Of a stretch of 64,000 bases of DNA, positions 1-9,257 are shown one piece after another. Position numbers and translations under genes: made by a program. Under the pieces are notes generated by a model, which was not told the origin of the DNA, searched no databases, and saw nothing but the letters and a program-made list of their open reading frames with translations. Source of the stretch: Parahoeflea alexandrii (GTDB taxonomy: Bacteria; Pseudomonadota; Alphaproteobacteria; Rhizobiales; Rhizobiaceae); the NCBI RefSeq assembly GCF_027214025.1, contig NZ_JAPWHB010000002.1, positions 434,001 to 498,000 of the forward strand, read 5' to 3'. Each line of letters opens with the position of its first letter. The stretch's first letter is position 1.

Positions 1-168
1 CCTTGCCTTGTTCCAGCCGGTGATCAGCATTGGCCCCCATTCCTCGGCCATCGTCGCGCGGGCGCGCGCGACCGCCGACTTCGGCAAGGGGCCGAGCGAA
101 TTGCCGTCGAGATAGGTGATCCCCTCCGGCAGGTCGAACAGATCCCGCCGCGTCTGGAAGCTGCTCAT
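1..168 (-). CDS. kynU: Kynureninase, N-terminal part (runs off the window)
   Basis: Only the first 56 codons are inside the window. The translation begins MSSFQTRRDLFDLPEG and carries YLDGNSLGPLP, the N-terminal signature of kynureninase, followed by EEWG and ITGWN, which also fit. Kynureninase is a PLP enzyme that cleaves kynurenine to anthranilate and alanine. It begins 4 bases after the RidA stop and is the last visible gene of an operon that activates and degrades anthranilate, so the context fits. The PLP lysine lies outside the window, so integrity of the enzyme cannot be judged. Confidence 0.85.
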   Translation of the reverse strand, partial: MSSFQTRRDLFDLPEGITYLDGNSLGPLPKSAVARARATMAEEWGPMLITGWNKAR

Positions 169-172
169 GGTC

Positions 173-583
173 TCACCCGTCTTTCACCGATTTGCCGATT
201 TCCGCCGTCGCTTCGATCTCGACCATCGCCGCGTCCTCGATCAGCCCGGCAACGACAATCACCGACATCGAAGGAAAATGCCGCCCCATGACCTTGCGAT
301 AGGCCGCGCCAACGTCCTTCTGGCGGGCCATGTACTCTTTCTTGTCGGTGATGAACCAGGTCAGCCGCACGATGTCGGTGATTTCGCCGCCGGCCGCCCG
401 CACGATCGCAACAATATTGGCCAGCGTCTGCTCGAGCTGGCCGACGAAATCGTGGTGCTCGAACACCTGGTCCTTGTTCCAGCCGATCTGGCCGCCGGTG
501 TAAAGCCGGGTGCCGTCGACCAGCATGCCGTTCGCGTAGCCCTTGGGTATTTCCCAATCCGGCGGATTGATGGCTTCTATCAT
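173..583 (-). CDS. RidA/YjgF/UK114 family protein
   Basis: This 136-residue protein has the length and fold signatures of RidA proteins (LYTGGQIGWN near the N-terminus, QLEQTLANIVAIVRAAGG in the middle). RidA relatives hydrolyse reactive enamines and imines or act as deaminases on ring-cleavage intermediates. It sits between 2-aminobenzoate-CoA ligase and kynureninase. A plausible job is removal of the amino group from the amino-oxo-cyclohexene carboxyl-CoA that the monooxygenase/reductase makes, or quenching of PLP-derived imines. The family is clear; the substrate is inferred from neighbours only. The canonical RidA Arg-Cys motif is not obvious, so it may belong to a divergent subgroup. Confidence 0.85.
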   Translation of the reverse strand: MIEAINPPDWEIPKGYANGMLVDGTRLYTGGQIGWNKDQVFEHHDFVGQLEQTLANIVAIVRAAGGEITDIVRLTWFITDKKEYMARQKDVGAAYRKVMGRHFPSMSVIVVAGLIEDAAMVEIEATAEIGKSVKDG

Positions 584-620
584 GATGCAAGTCCTCGTTT
601 ATGTCTTGGGAAAGCCAGGC

Positions 621-2246
621 TCAGGCGTCGCCGGTGCGCAGCCTGAAGCGCTGGATCTTGCCGGTCTGGGTCTTGGGCAATGTGCCGGTGAAGACGATCG
701 ACCGGGGATACTTGTAGGGCGCAATCACCGCCTTGACGTGATCCTGCAGCCGCTTGGTGGTCATCTCGTCCGCGGCAATGCCGGCTTTGAGCACCACATG
801 CGCCTGAACGATCTGCCCCCGCGCCTCGTCGGGAACGCCGATTACCGCGCACTCGGCGACATCCGCATGCGCCAGCAGCGCTGCCTCAACCTCGGGCCCG
901 GCAATGTTGTAACCGGCGGAAATGATCATGTCATCGCTGCGCGCGGCGAAATGGAAGAAGCCGGCGGCGTCCTGCGTGAAGGAATCGCCCGTCAGGTTCC
1001 ATCCGTCGCGGACATATTTCTGCTGCTGCTCGGGGTCGGCAAGGTAGCGGCATCCGGTCGGGCCGCGCACCGCCAGCCGTCCCACTTGGCCGCGCGGCAC
1101 TTCGTTCATGTCGCCGTCGACAATCCGCGCCTGGTAGCCTGAAACCGGAAGCCCGGTGCAGGCAGGCTGCGAGTTCTCGAACCGGTTGGAGATGAAGATG
1201 TGCAGCATCTCGGTGGCGCCGATACCGTCAAGCATCGGCTTGCCGGTCTTGGCCATCCATTGCTCATAGACCGGCCCCGGCAGAGTTTCGCCCGCCGATA
1301 CCGCTGCCCGCAGCGAACTTAGGTCAGCCCCCTCTTCCATCGCCGCCAGCATGGCGCGGTAGGCCGTGGGTGCGGTGAAGCAGACGGTTGCCTTGTGGGT
1401 CTGGATGATCTCGACCATGTTGGCCGGAGTCGCCTGCTCGAGCAGGGCTGCTGCCGCACCGAAGCGCAACGGAAACACCGCCAGGCCGCCGAGCCCGAAG
1501 GTAAAGGCCAGCGGCGGCGAGCCGATGAACACATCCTCGGGCGTGACGCCGAGCACTTCCTTGGCATAGCCGTCGGCAATGATCAGCATGTCGCGGTGGA
1601 AATGCATTGTCGCCTTCGGCATGCCCGTCGTGCCGGAGGTGAAGCCCAGAAGCGCCACGTCGTCGCGGCCGGTCTTCACCGTCTCGAAGCGGACCGGCTT
1701 GGACAATGCCAGCCGGTCGAGTTCGGCATCGTGATTGGCGGTGCCGTCGAAGCCGACTACCTTGTTGAGGAACCTGTTGTCCTTGGCGCAGGCGACCATC
1801 TCGTCCATCAGCCTTGTGTCGCACAGCGCCAGCGAGATTTCCGCCTTGTCGGCGATCTTGCCGAGTTCAGCCGCGCGCAGCATCGGCATGGTATTGACGA
1901 CCACGGCGCCGGCCTTGGTCGCCGCCAGCCAGACCGCCACCATCGCCGGATTGTTGGCCGAGCGGATGAGGACGCGGTTGCCCGGCTTGACGCCGTAATC
2001 CTCAACCAGCACGTGGGCGATGCGGTTGGTCCAGTCGGTCAGTTCCTTGTAGGTCCGGATACGGCCATTGCCGATCAGCGCGGTGTGGTCGCCAAAGCCC
2101 CTGGCCACCATCGCATCGGTCAGCTCGTAGCCGCAATTGAGCCATTCGGGATATTCGAAACCGTCAAGCAGCAAGTCCGGCCACTGATCGGCCGGCGGCA
2201 GGTTGTCGCGTGTGAAGGTGTCGATATGGCCCGATGGTCCCAGCAC
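621..2246 (-). CDS. abmG: 2-aminobenzoate-CoA ligase (AMP-forming)
   Basis: A 541-residue member of the ANL acyl-CoA synthetase superfamily, benzoate/2-aminobenzoate-CoA ligase branch. It activates anthranilate to 2-aminobenzoyl-CoA with ATP and CoA in the cytoplasm. The AMP-binding P-loop TSGTTGMPK is at residues 203-211, and the C-terminal catalytic lysine lies in QTGKIQRF near residue 530. The start is GTG at 2246, supported by a strong Shine-Dalgarno (CAAGGGAG) just upstream. It follows the acyl-CoA dehydrogenase stop by one base. The neighbouring 2-aminobenzoyl-CoA monooxygenase/reductase makes 2-aminobenzoate the best substrate; benzoate or other aminobenzoates remain possible. Confidence 0.88.
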   Translation of the reverse strand: MLGPSGHIDTFTRDNLPPADQWPDLLLDGFEYPEWLNCGYELTDAMVARGFGDHTALIGNGRIRTYKELTDWTNRIAHVLVEDYGVKPGNRVLIRSANNPAMVAVWLAATKAGAVVVNTMPMLRAAELGKIADKAEISLALCDTRLMDEMVACAKDNRFLNKVVGFDGTANHDAELDRLALSKPVRFETVKTGRDDVALLGFTSGTTGMPKATMHFHRDMLIIADGYAKEVLGVTPEDVFIGSPPLAFTFGLGGLAVFPLRFGAAAALLEQATPANMVEIIQTHKATVCFTAPTAYRAMLAAMEEGADLSSLRAAVSAGETLPGPVYEQWMAKTGKPMLDGIGATEMLHIFISNRFENSQPACTGLPVSGYQARIVDGDMNEVPRGQVGRLAVRGPTGCRYLADPEQQQKYVRDGWNLTGDSFTQDAAGFFHFAARSDDMIISAGYNIAGPEVEAALLAHADVAECAVIGVPDEARGQIVQAHVVLKAGIAADEMTTKRLQDHVKAVIAPYKYPRSIVFTGTLPKTQTGKIQRFRLRTGDA

Positions 2247-2247
2247 G

Positions 2248-3414
2248 TTACACTCCCTTGGAATTTGCCAGTGTCTGCCGCGCTATCACGACCTTCTGAA
2301 CGTCCGATGCGCCCTCGTAGATCCTCAGTGCCCGGATCTCGCGATAGAGGCTTTCGACGATGTGGCCCTTGCGCACGCCGTCTCCGCCGTGCAGCTGCAC
2401 CGCCTTGTCGATTACGTCCTGGGCGTGGTCGGTGGCGTAAAGCTTCGCCATCGCCGCCTCGCGACTGACCCGCGGCGCACCCTGGTCCTTGAGCCAGGCC
2501 GCCCGGTAGACCAGCAGCGCCGAGGCATCGACATCGAGCGCCATGTCGGCGATGTGGCCCTGCACCATCTGCAGATCGCTCATCGGCGCGCCGAACAATT
2601 CACGCTCGCTGACACGGTTGAGGCTCTCATCAAGCGCCCGGCGGGCAAAGCCGAGTGCGGCTGCAGCAACCGTCGAACGGAACACGTCGAGCACCGACAT
2701 GGCGATGCGGAAGCCGTCGCCCGGATTGCCGATGATCGCCGATGCGGGGATACGGCAATCGTTGAAGGCGAGCCGCGCCAGCGGATGCGGCGCCACCACA
2801 TCCAGCCGTTCGGCGATTTCCAGTCCCGGCGTATCGGCAGGCACGATGAAGACTGAAAGCCCCTTGGCGCCCGGCGCCTCGCCGGTGCGTGCGAAGACGC
2901 AGTAAACATCGGCAATACCGCCGTTGGAGATCCAGGTCTTCTCGCCGTTGAGAACATAATCGTCGCCATCGCGGATTGCGGTCATCGCCATGTTGGCGAC
3001 ATCCGATCCCGAAGCCGGTTCAGACAACGCGAAAGCCGAAAGCGCCTTGCCGGCACGGGTTTTGGTCAGCCACTCGGTCTTCTGGTCGGGCCGTCCGAAC
3101 AGCGAAATGCATCCGGTTCCCAGCCCCTGCATGGCAAAGGCGAAATCGGCCAGCCCGTCATGCCGGGCCAACGTCTCGCGCATGATGCACAGGCTGCGCA
3201 CATCGATTTTCGAGGCATCGTCAGCCGGGTCGACCGCGGAGAGCTTGAGCCAACCGGCCTCGCCCAATGCCCGGACCAGCGCCTTGCAGGTCTCGTCGAC
3301 ATTGGAATGGTCGAGATCGGCAAGTTCCCTCACCGCCCACGCATCGACACGATCGGCCAGGTCACGGTGGGCCTCATCGAAGAACGGCCACTTGAGAAAG
3401 CTGCGGTCAGACAT
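2248..3414 (-). CDS. Acyl-CoA dehydrogenase of the aminobenzoyl-CoA pathway
   Basis: A 388-residue FAD-dependent acyl-CoA dehydrogenase of normal length. It has the FAD/substrate signature [19 protein letters not shown] in the middle domain and the C-terminal [10 protein letters not shown], whose Glu (about residue 367) is the usual catalytic base position. It probably oxidises an alicyclic acyl-CoA formed after dearomatisation of 2-aminobenzoyl-CoA. Its ATG overlaps the enoyl-CoA hydratase stop by one base (TGATG), implying translational coupling. The exact substrate is inferred from context. Confidence 0.85.
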   Translation of the reverse strand: MSDRSFLKWPFFDEAHRDLADRVDAWAVRELADLDHSNVDETCKALVRALGEAGWLKLSAVDPADDASKIDVRSLCIMRETLARHDGLADFAFAMQGLGTGCISLFGRPDQKTEWLTKTRAGKALSAFALSEPASGSDVANMAMTAIRDGDDYVLNGEKTWISNGGIADVYCVFARTGEAPGAKGLSVFIVPADTPGLEIAERLDVVAPHPLARLAFNDCRIPASAIIGNPGDGFRIAMSVLDVFRSTVAAAALGFARRALDESLNRVSERELFGAPMSDLQMVQGHIADMALDVDASALLVYRAAWLKDQGAPRVSREAAMAKLYATDHAQDVIDKAVQLHGGDGVRKGHIVESLYREIRALRIYEGASDVQKVVIARQTLANSKGV

Positions 3415-4217
3415 CAGTTGCCCTCGAATACGGGTTTCTGTTTCGCGGCAAAGGCTTCATAGGCGCGGCGGAAATCCTGGGTCTGCATGCAGATCGCCTG
3501 CGCCTGCGCCTCGGCCTCGATCGCCTGTTCGATGCCCATGTTCCATTCCTGCGCCAGCATGGTCTTGGTCATCATGTTGGCGAATGTCGGCCCGTCGGCG
3601 ATCCGCTTTGCCAGCTTGCGCGCCTCGTCCTCGATCTCGGACGCGGCCACCACGCGGTTATAAAAGCCCCAGCGTTCGCCTTCCTCGGCGCTCATGGCGC
3701 GGCCGGTGTAAAGAAGATCTGCGGCCCGGCCCTGACCGATGATCCGCGGCAGGATCGCGCAGGCGCCCATGTCGCAGCCCGCAAGCCCGACCCGGTTGAA
3801 CAGGAACGCGGTCTTGGCCTCGGGCGTGGCCATGCGCAGGTCGGAGCACATGGCGATGATCGCGCCGGCCCCGGCGCAGACACCGTCAACTGCTGCAATC
3901 ACCGGCTTGCCGCAGCCGATGATCGCCTTGACCAGATCGCCGGTCATGCGGGTGAACTCCATGAGTCCCTTCATGTCCTTGTCGAGCAAAGGCCCAATGA
4001 TTTCGAACACATCACCGCCCGAGCAGAAATTGCCGCCGTTCGAACCGAAGATCACCACCTTGACATCGTCCCGGTAGACCAGCCCGCGAAACCAGTCGCG
4101 CAGTTCGGCATAACTTTCGAACGTCAGCGGGTTCTTCTTCTCCGGCCGGTCCAGCGAGACTTCGGCGATGCCGTCGGTCAGTGTCAGTCGGAAATTGACG
4201 GGGGCGTCTGTCGGCAT
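3414..4217 (-). CDS. Enoyl-CoA hydratase/isomerase family protein
   Basis: A 267-residue crotonase-fold protein. The oxyanion-hole segments NFCSGGD and VCAGAGAI are present, as is the family helix [20 protein letters not shown]. It should hydrate, or possibly hydrolyse, a cyclohexene carboxyl-CoA in the lower 2-aminobenzoyl-CoA pathway. I chose ATG 4217 because an in-frame extension to 4304 would overlap the upstream MarR gene by about 80 bases and adds a basic stretch unlike the family. With this start the gap to marR is 4 bases. Ring-opening hydrolase activity cannot be excluded. Confidence 0.82.
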   Translation of the reverse strand: MPTDAPVNFRLTLTDGIAEVSLDRPEKKNPLTFESYAELRDWFRGLVYRDDVKVVIFGSNGGNFCSGGDVFEIIGPLLDKDMKGLMEFTRMTGDLVKAIIGCGKPVIAAVDGVCAGAGAIIAMCSDLRMATPEAKTAFLFNRVGLAGCDMGACAILPRIIGQGRAADLLYTGRAMSAEEGERWGFYNRVVAASEIEDEARKLAKRIADGPTFANMMTKTMLAQEWNMGIEQAIEAEAQAQAICMQTQDFRRAYEAFAAKQKPVFEGN

Positions 4218-4221
4218 GGGT

Positions 4222-4722
4222 TCAGTCCTCTCCCTTGGTGCTCTTGCGGGCGATGCATTCGAGTTGCTCCGACAGGTGCTGGACCTCGGAGACATTGATG
4301 CCATCGAGAAGCGTGTCGATCCACGCTTCGTGGCTTGCAGCCATCGCCTCGAACTGCTCGCGGCCCGCCTTGGTCAGCCGCACCGTTGTTGCGCGCCTGT
4401 CATTGTCCACCGGTATCCGGACGAGAATTCCGTCATCGACCAGCCGGTCGACAATGCCGGTGACGTTGCCGTTCGATACGCGGAGCACGCTCGACAACTC
4501 GCTCATCTTCAGGCCCTGTTCGATGCGGTACAGCGCCGCCATCACGTCGAAGCGCGGCAGCGTCGTGTCAAAACCGGTGCGGAAGTTCTCACGCAGCTCG
4601 GCCTCGACATGCTTGGTCGCCTTGAGCAGTTTCAGCCATAGCCGCAGCCTTGCCTTCGAAGCCGCCGCATCCTTGATGCCGGTGCCGGTCATGCCCGGCT
4701 GCGCCGCCAGTTTGTCGCTCAT
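4222..4722 (-). CDS. MarR family regulator of the aminobenzoate operon
   Basis: A 166-residue MarR-type winged-helix regulator. The HTH covers [20 protein letters not shown] and the wing contains [13 protein letters not shown], with a typical alpha-helical dimerisation C-terminus. MarR proteins in aromatic clusters commonly repress until bound by an aryl-CoA thioester, so 2-aminobenzoyl-CoA is a natural candidate ligand. The start at 4722 has GGGGAGAAAC directly upstream and forms an ATGA overlap with the SDR stop. A perfect dyad upstream of the operon (7844-7860) is a candidate operator. Confidence 0.85.
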   Translation of the reverse strand: MSDKLAAQPGMTGTGIKDAAASKARLRLWLKLLKATKHVEAELRENFRTGFDTTLPRFDVMAALYRIEQGLKMSELSSVLRVSNGNVTGIVDRLVDDGILVRIPVDNDRRATTVRLTKAGREQFEAMAASHEAWIDTLLDGINVSEVQHLSEQLECIARKSTKGED

Positions 4723-5480
4723 GTTTCTCCCCCCGATAGCGAGATCGCCTGACCGGTCACCGATGCGGCAGCATCGCTGCAAAGCCACAAGACCGTTCCG
4801 GCGATTTCCTCCGGCTGTATGAAGCGCCCCTGCGGATTCACGTCCCGCAGCGATGCTTCCGCCTCGTCGCGCGATCGTCCTGTTTTTTCGACGATGTTGT
4901 CAATCGATCGATGCAGCATCGGCGTGTCCGTGAAACCGGGACAGATGGCATTGACCGTCACTCCGGTCCTGGCGAGTTCCTGCGCCAGGCTGCGCACCAG
5001 GCCGACCACGCCGTGCTTGGCCGCGCAATAGGCACTGACATAGGCGTACCCCTTCAATCCGGCGGTCGAAGCGATGGCGATCATGCGGCCCGGCTGGGCC
5101 CGATTCATCTTCACAAACGCTGCCTGGAAAGTGTTGAAAACACCGGTCAAATTCACATCCAGCGTGGCGCGGAACAAGGCCGCGTCGGTGCGCTGGAAAG
5201 GCGCGCTTTCCGCCGATCCGGCATTGGCGACGACAATCGTCGGCGCGCCGTTCCTTTCGACCGCTTCCGCAATCGCTGACGCCATGGCGTCAGCGTCGGT
5301 GACATCGGCGGAAATGGCGATGATGCGGTCATCCTGCGCCGCAAGCGCTTCGAGCGGCGCCAGCCGCCGGCCGATCGCGGTGACCCGCGCGCCCTTGCCC
5401 GCCAGCGCCAGTGCGATGGCTTCGCCGGCGCCCGATCCGGCGCCGGTCACAATTGCGTGATGTCCCATCAGTTCCGGCAT
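4719..5480 (-). CDS. SDR family NAD(P)-dependent oxidoreductase (3-hydroxyacyl-CoA dehydrogenase-like)
   Basis: A 253-residue classical short-chain dehydrogenase. The cofactor motif TGAGSGAGEA is near the N-terminus, NAGSAES in the middle, and the catalytic set includes the Ser of ASTAGLKG and YVSAYCAAKHG (YxxxK). The C-terminus LSGGET is typical. It probably oxidises the hydroxyacyl-CoA made by the neighbouring hydratase. The chosen start follows the monooxygenase stop by 2 bases; an extension to 5564 would overlap abmA. The beta-oxidation role is inferred from operon position. Confidence 0.83.
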   Translation of the reverse strand: MPELMGHHAIVTGAGSGAGEAIALALAGKGARVTAIGRRLAPLEALAAQDDRIIAISADVTDADAMASAIAEAVERNGAPTIVVANAGSAESAPFQRTDAALFRATLDVNLTGVFNTFQAAFVKMNRAQPGRMIAIASTAGLKGYAYVSAYCAAKHGVVGLVRSLAQELARTGVTVNAICPGFTDTPMLHRSIDNIVEKTGRSRDEAEASLRDVNPQGRFIQPEEIAGTVLWLCSDAAASVTGQAISLSGGET

Positions 5481-5482
5481 GG

Positions 5483-7780
5483 TCAGACCTTGCCGAGCGT
5501 AGTGTCGGCCCGTTCCGCCAGCCGCCACATCTGGTCGCGTCCGGGATGATAGGGATCCGGCCATTTCGCATCATGGTCACCGAGCGCACTCGCCGCGTGC
5601 AGCGTCCAGTAGGGATTGGCGAGATGCGGACGGGCAAGACAGACGAGATCCGCACGCCCAGCCATCAGGATCGAATTCACATGGTCGGGCTCGTAGATGT
5701 TGCCCACGGCCATGGTTGCCATGTGCGCCTCGTTGCGGATCCGGTCGGCAAACGGCGTCTGGAACATGCGTCCGTAGATCGGCCTTGCCTGCTTCGAGGT
5801 CTGCCCCGCCGACACGTCGCAGATGTCCACGCCCGCGTCCTTGAGCATGCGGGCGATCTCGACCGCGTCAGCTGGGGTGACACCGTCGCCCTCAACCCAG
5901 TCATTGGCCGAGATGCGCACCGAGATCGGCTTGTGCTGCGGCCAGGCCTCACGCACCGCGCGGTAAACTTCGAGCGGATAACGCATCCGATTCTCGAGGC
6001 TACCGCCATACTCGTCATTGCGCCGGTTGGTCAGCGGCGTGATGAAGGAGGAGAGCAGGTAGCCGTGCGCCATGTGCAACTCGATCATGTCGAACCCGGC
6101 GCGCTCGGCCATCTCGGCGGCAGCGACAAACTGGTCGCGGACCTGATCCATATCTTCGCGGCTCATTGCCTTGGGTGTCTGGTTGTCGGACGACCAGGCG
6201 ACATCTGAAGCCGACATCAGCGGCCAGTTGCCCTCTTTGAGCGGCGCGTCCATGATCTCCCAGCCGAGCTGGGTCGATCCCTTTGCCCCGGAATGGCCGA
6301 TCTGCATGCAGACCTTGGCCTCGCTTTCGGCATGGATGAAATCGGCGATCCGCTTCCAGGCAGCTTCATGTTCCGGCGCGTAGAGCCCCGGACAGCCCGG
6401 CGTGATCCGGCCTTCCGGCGAGACGCAGATCATCTCGGTATAGACAAGGCCGGCGCCACCCTTGGCGCGCTCGCCGTAGTGGACCAGGTGCCAGTCGGTC
6501 GGACACCCGTCGACGGCCTTGTACTGGGCCATCGGCGAAACCACGATACGGTTCTTGAGTTCCATGTCGCGCAACTTGTAGGGCGCAAACATCGGCCGCC
6601 GGACCGGCGCCCCTTCAGCCACCCCGGCCTGGGTCTGGAACCAGCGCTCGGCGCCTTCCAGCCATTCCGGATCGCGCAGCCGCAGATTCTCGTGACTGAT
6701 GCGCTGCGAACGGGTGAGCAGCGAGTAGTTGAACTGAACCGGATCGAGATCGAGATAGCGCTCGACTTCCTCGAACCACTCCAGGCTGTTGCGCGCCGCC
6801 GACTGCAGCCGCAGCACCTCGATGCGGCGCTCTTCCTGATAGCGTTCGAAGGCGCGCTCCATCGTCGGTTCGGAATGCAGATAATCGGCAAGCGCGATGG
6901 CGCTGTCGAAGGCCAGCCGCGAACCCGAGCCGATGGAAAAATGCCCCGTCGCCGCCGCGTCGCCCATCAGAACGACGTTCTCGTGGTACCATTTCTCGCA
7001 AATCACCCGCGGGAACTGCATCCACACCGCCGAACCCCTGAGATGCGCCGCGTTGGACATCAGCTCATGCCCGCCCAGATGCTTCTCGAAGATCTTGCGG
7101 CAGGTCTCGACAGTTTCCTCCTTCGACATCTGCTCGAAGCCCCAGCGGTCCCAGGTTTCGGGCAGGCATTCGACGATGAAGGTCGCCGTGTTGTCGTCGA
7201 ACTGGTAGACATGCGCCCAGACCCAGCCGTGCTCCGTCTTCTCGAAAATGAAGGTGAAGGCGTCGTCGAAGCGCTGATGCGTGCCGAGCCAGACGAACTT
7301 GCACTTGCGCGTGTCGATGTCGGGCTTGAACACATCGACATATTCGTTGCGCACCAGCGAGTTGATGCCGTCGGTGGCCACGACGAGGTCATATTCCTTG
7401 CGGTATTGCTCAGCCGTCTTGAACTCGGTCTCGAAACGCATGTCCACGCCAAGCTCACGGGCGCGCTCCTGCAACAGGATCAGCATCTGCTTGCGCCCGA
7501 TCCCGGCAAAGCCGTGCCCGCCGGAGACGGTGCGATGCCCCTGCTGCACCACCGCGATGTCGTCCCAATAGGCAAAGTGACTGCGGATCGCCTCGGTCGA
7601 CTTGGGGTCGTTTTCCTGCATCTGCGTGAGCGCATCGTCAGACAGCACCACGCCCCAGCCGAACGTATCGTTGGCCTTGTTGCGCTCGATCACCACGACC
7701 TCGTGCGAGGGATCGCGCAGCTTCATCGAGATCGCAAAATAGAGACCAGCGGGTCCGCCACCCAGACAAACGATTCTCAT
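5483..7780 (-). CDS. abmA: 2-aminobenzoyl-CoA monooxygenase/reductase (bifunctional flavoprotein)
   Basis: A 765-residue fusion. Residues 1 to about 380 form a PHBH-type FAD monooxygenase ([10 protein letters not shown] at the N-terminus, [12 protein letters not shown] later). From about residue 395 to the end is an Old Yellow Enzyme-type NADH:flavin oxidoreductase domain ([35 protein letters not shown]). This arrangement matches the enzyme first described from Azoarcus evansii, which hydroxylates and then reduces 2-aminobenzoyl-CoA to a non-aromatic amino-oxo-cyclohexene carboxyl-CoA. It is the first gene of the operon. The start at 7780 follows a good Shine-Dalgarno (GGAGGTG); the upstream extension to 7843 adds residues unlike the family. 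Confidence 0.9.
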   Translation of the reverse strand: MRIVCLGGGPAGLYFAISMKLRDPSHEVVVIERNKANDTFGWGVVLSDDALTQMQENDPKSTEAIRSHFAYWDDIAVVQQGHRTVSGGHGFAGIGRKQMLILLQERARELGVDMRFETEFKTAEQYRKEYDLVVATDGINSLVRNEYVDVFKPDIDTRKCKFVWLGTHQRFDDAFTFIFEKTEHGWVWAHVYQFDDNTATFIVECLPETWDRWGFEQMSKEETVETCRKIFEKHLGGHELMSNAAHLRGSAVWMQFPRVICEKWYHENVVLMGDAAATGHFSIGSGSRLAFDSAIALADYLHSEPTMERAFERYQEERRIEVLRLQSAARNSLEWFEEVERYLDLDPVQFNYSLLTRSQRISHENLRLRDPEWLEGAERWFQTQAGVAEGAPVRRPMFAPYKLRDMELKNRIVVSPMAQYKAVDGCPTDWHLVHYGERAKGGAGLVYTEMICVSPEGRITPGCPGLYAPEHEAAWKRIADFIHAESEAKVCMQIGHSGAKGSTQLGWEIMDAPLKEGNWPLMSASDVAWSSDNQTPKAMSREDMDQVRDQFVAAAEMAERAGFDMIELHMAHGYLLSSFITPLTNRRNDEYGGSLENRMRYPLEVYRAVREAWPQHKPISVRISANDWVEGDGVTPADAVEIARMLKDAGVDICDVSAGQTSKQARPIYGRMFQTPFADRIRNEAHMATMAVGNIYEPDHVNSILMAGRADLVCLARPHLANPYWTLHAASALGDHDAKWPDPYHPGRDQMWRLAERADTTLGKV

Positions 7781-7843
7781 ATTCTGCACCTCCGGACTGA
7801 TTTCGACTGGCTTCGATCCTACGCCCGAACGAATATATTTCAA

Positions 7844-7860
7844 GCATAAAATTTTTATGC
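7844..7860. promoter_or_regulatory. Perfect dyad upstream of abmA, candidate MarR operator
   Basis: The bases GCATAAAA-T-TTTTATGC form an exact 8-base inverted repeat with a one-base centre, in an AT-rich island in otherwise GC-rich DNA, 64-80 bases upstream of the abmA start. Length and symmetry fit a dimeric MarR operator. Linking it to the MarR protein at 4222-4722 is inference. Confidence 0.55.
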
Positions 7861-7961
7861 CACAATAAATTCGCCAGACCTAATGGGCCGGGCACCGGGA
7901 TCGGATTTTCTCGGCGAAACAACGCACGGGAGCGCCCAGGAAACGGACCCCGTCTCACGCC

Positions 7962-8031
7962 GGGACAATGCATCCCGGATCAAGGCCGTACACCCAGCCA
8001 AGGACAGCGGGTAGCGCCGGAAATCCCGGCG
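7962..8031 (-). terminator. Two hairpins after the kynureninase-like gene
   Basis: Two perfect inverted repeats follow the stop of the leftward operon. CGCCGG/CCGGCG pairs at 8015-8031 with a 5-base loop, and CCGGGA/TCCCGG at 7962-7980 with a 7-base loop. Neither has a clear T-run, so these are weak terminator candidates that would insulate this operon from the abm promoter. Confidence 0.4.
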
Positions 8032-8033
8032 TC

Positions 8034-9188
8034 TCAGCCGCCGGTCAGAACGCTTGCCAGCCGGTCAATGCCGGCCCGGGTGGTCATGAAACCCGGCGAA
8101 CACCGCAGGATCGGGCCGCGCGCATCGGCAAACACCGAGACATCCCGCAGTTTCGAAAGCAGCGTCTGGGCGTGGTCCGCGTCAGTCAGGCGCACCATGA
8201 CGCTGCCGCCGCGCTGTGCCGGATCCCGGGGTGAAGCCAGCTCGAATCCGGCCGCATCGGAGGCCGCGATGATCGCCTCGCTCAGGCTGCGGTTCTTGGC
8301 AAGCTGTGCGCCCCAGTCCTGCGCCGCATGCCACTCCAGCGCCGGCACCGTGGCGACGCAGGCCATCACCGACGGCGTGCCGTTGTCGAACCGCCGGATA
8401 TCAGGCGCGTAGGCGAATGCGTTGATATCCCACGAGAAGATATTGTCCTGGCTGAACCAGCCCCTCAGGCTAGGCTGGCAGCGCGCAATCACGTCGGGCA
8501 TCACCTGCAGGATGCCGCCGCCGGGCGATCCGCACATCCACTTCAGGCTGGTCGAGATCGCGAAATCCGCGGCCACCGCCATGCAATCGTAGTCGAACAG
8601 TCCGGCGGCCTGGGTGATATCGACTCCGATCAGCGAGCCCTGTTTGCGACCATGCGCGACTAACGCCTCGAGAACGCAGCGGTGCGACGATGTGGAGCTG
8701 ACCCAGGTCAGGAGCGCCAGCCCCACTTCGGGACCCCAGGCGGTGATCACGTCCTCGTCCTCGACCCAGTGCGCGCCGTCGCGAAGCGGCACCGTGCGCA
8801 ATGTAAAACCATACCGGTCGGCAAGACCGGTCAGCAGGAAATGCAGGCTCGGAAAGCAGTCGCCCGCCACCAGCACCACCCTGCCCTCGAGATCCTCGCG
8901 CGGCAGCGCCATGATCAGCGCCGCCAGCGCCGAGGTCACGTTCTCGGTCGTTGTCAGTGACGCCGACGGCGCGTTGAGCAGCTGGCTCCACAGATCGATG
9001 AACCGCTGCCGCTGCCCCAGCGCATAGCCCCATTGTTCGTCATTGGCAGCACCCCAGCATTCGGCAAATGCCGTCAATGAGGCGGCCATGTCCCGAGCCT
9101 TGCCGGGATACTGCCCGATCGAATGATAGAGCATGTAGCCGTCGCCCTCGGCTTGCGCGTCGCTTGTGCGGCCTGTCTGGTCTGTCAT
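8034..9188 (-). CDS. Diverged kynureninase-fold PLP enzyme (class V aminotransferase family)
   Basis: A 384-residue fold-type I PLP protein. The PLP lysine is K216 in TSLKWMCGSPGGG and the pyridine-nitrogen Asp is D190 in GVDITQAAG. The later GWFSQDN and IRRFDNGTPSV segments resemble kynureninase. However, the N-terminal YLDGNSLG signature is replaced by YHSIGQYPG, the residue before the lysine is Leu rather than Tyr, and the DLAHSAG motif is DITQAAG. It may cleave another beta-substituted aryl amino acid or act as a lyase or desulfurase. The start at 9188 has GGGGGAG upstream. It is the last gene of the leftward Opp operon. Confidence 0.75.
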   Translation of the reverse strand: MTDQTGRTSDAQAEGDGYMLYHSIGQYPGKARDMAASLTAFAECWGAANDEQWGYALGQRQRFIDLWSQLLNAPSASLTTTENVTSALAALIMALPREDLEGRVVLVAGDCFPSLHFLLTGLADRYGFTLRTVPLRDGAHWVEDEDVITAWGPEVGLALLTWVSSTSSHRCVLEALVAHGRKQGSLIGVDITQAAGLFDYDCMAVAADFAISTSLKWMCGSPGGGILQVMPDVIARCQPSLRGWFSQDNIFSWDINAFAYAPDIRRFDNGTPSVMACVATVPALEWHAAQDWGAQLAKNRSLSEAIIAASDAAGFELASPRDPAQRGGSVMVRLTDADHAQTLLSKLRDVSVFADARGPILRCSPGFMTTRAGIDRLASVLTGG

Positions 9189-9257
9189 CTCGATCTCCCC
9201 CGGACCACGCCGTATCAGCGTTCCCTGGCCCTTCACCATGGTTCAGTTCCGGCCCGG

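Noticed and set aside
6293-7849. A 518-codon plus-strand frame opposite abmA
   Set aside because: The monooxygenase on the other strand has full family motifs; the frame has none.
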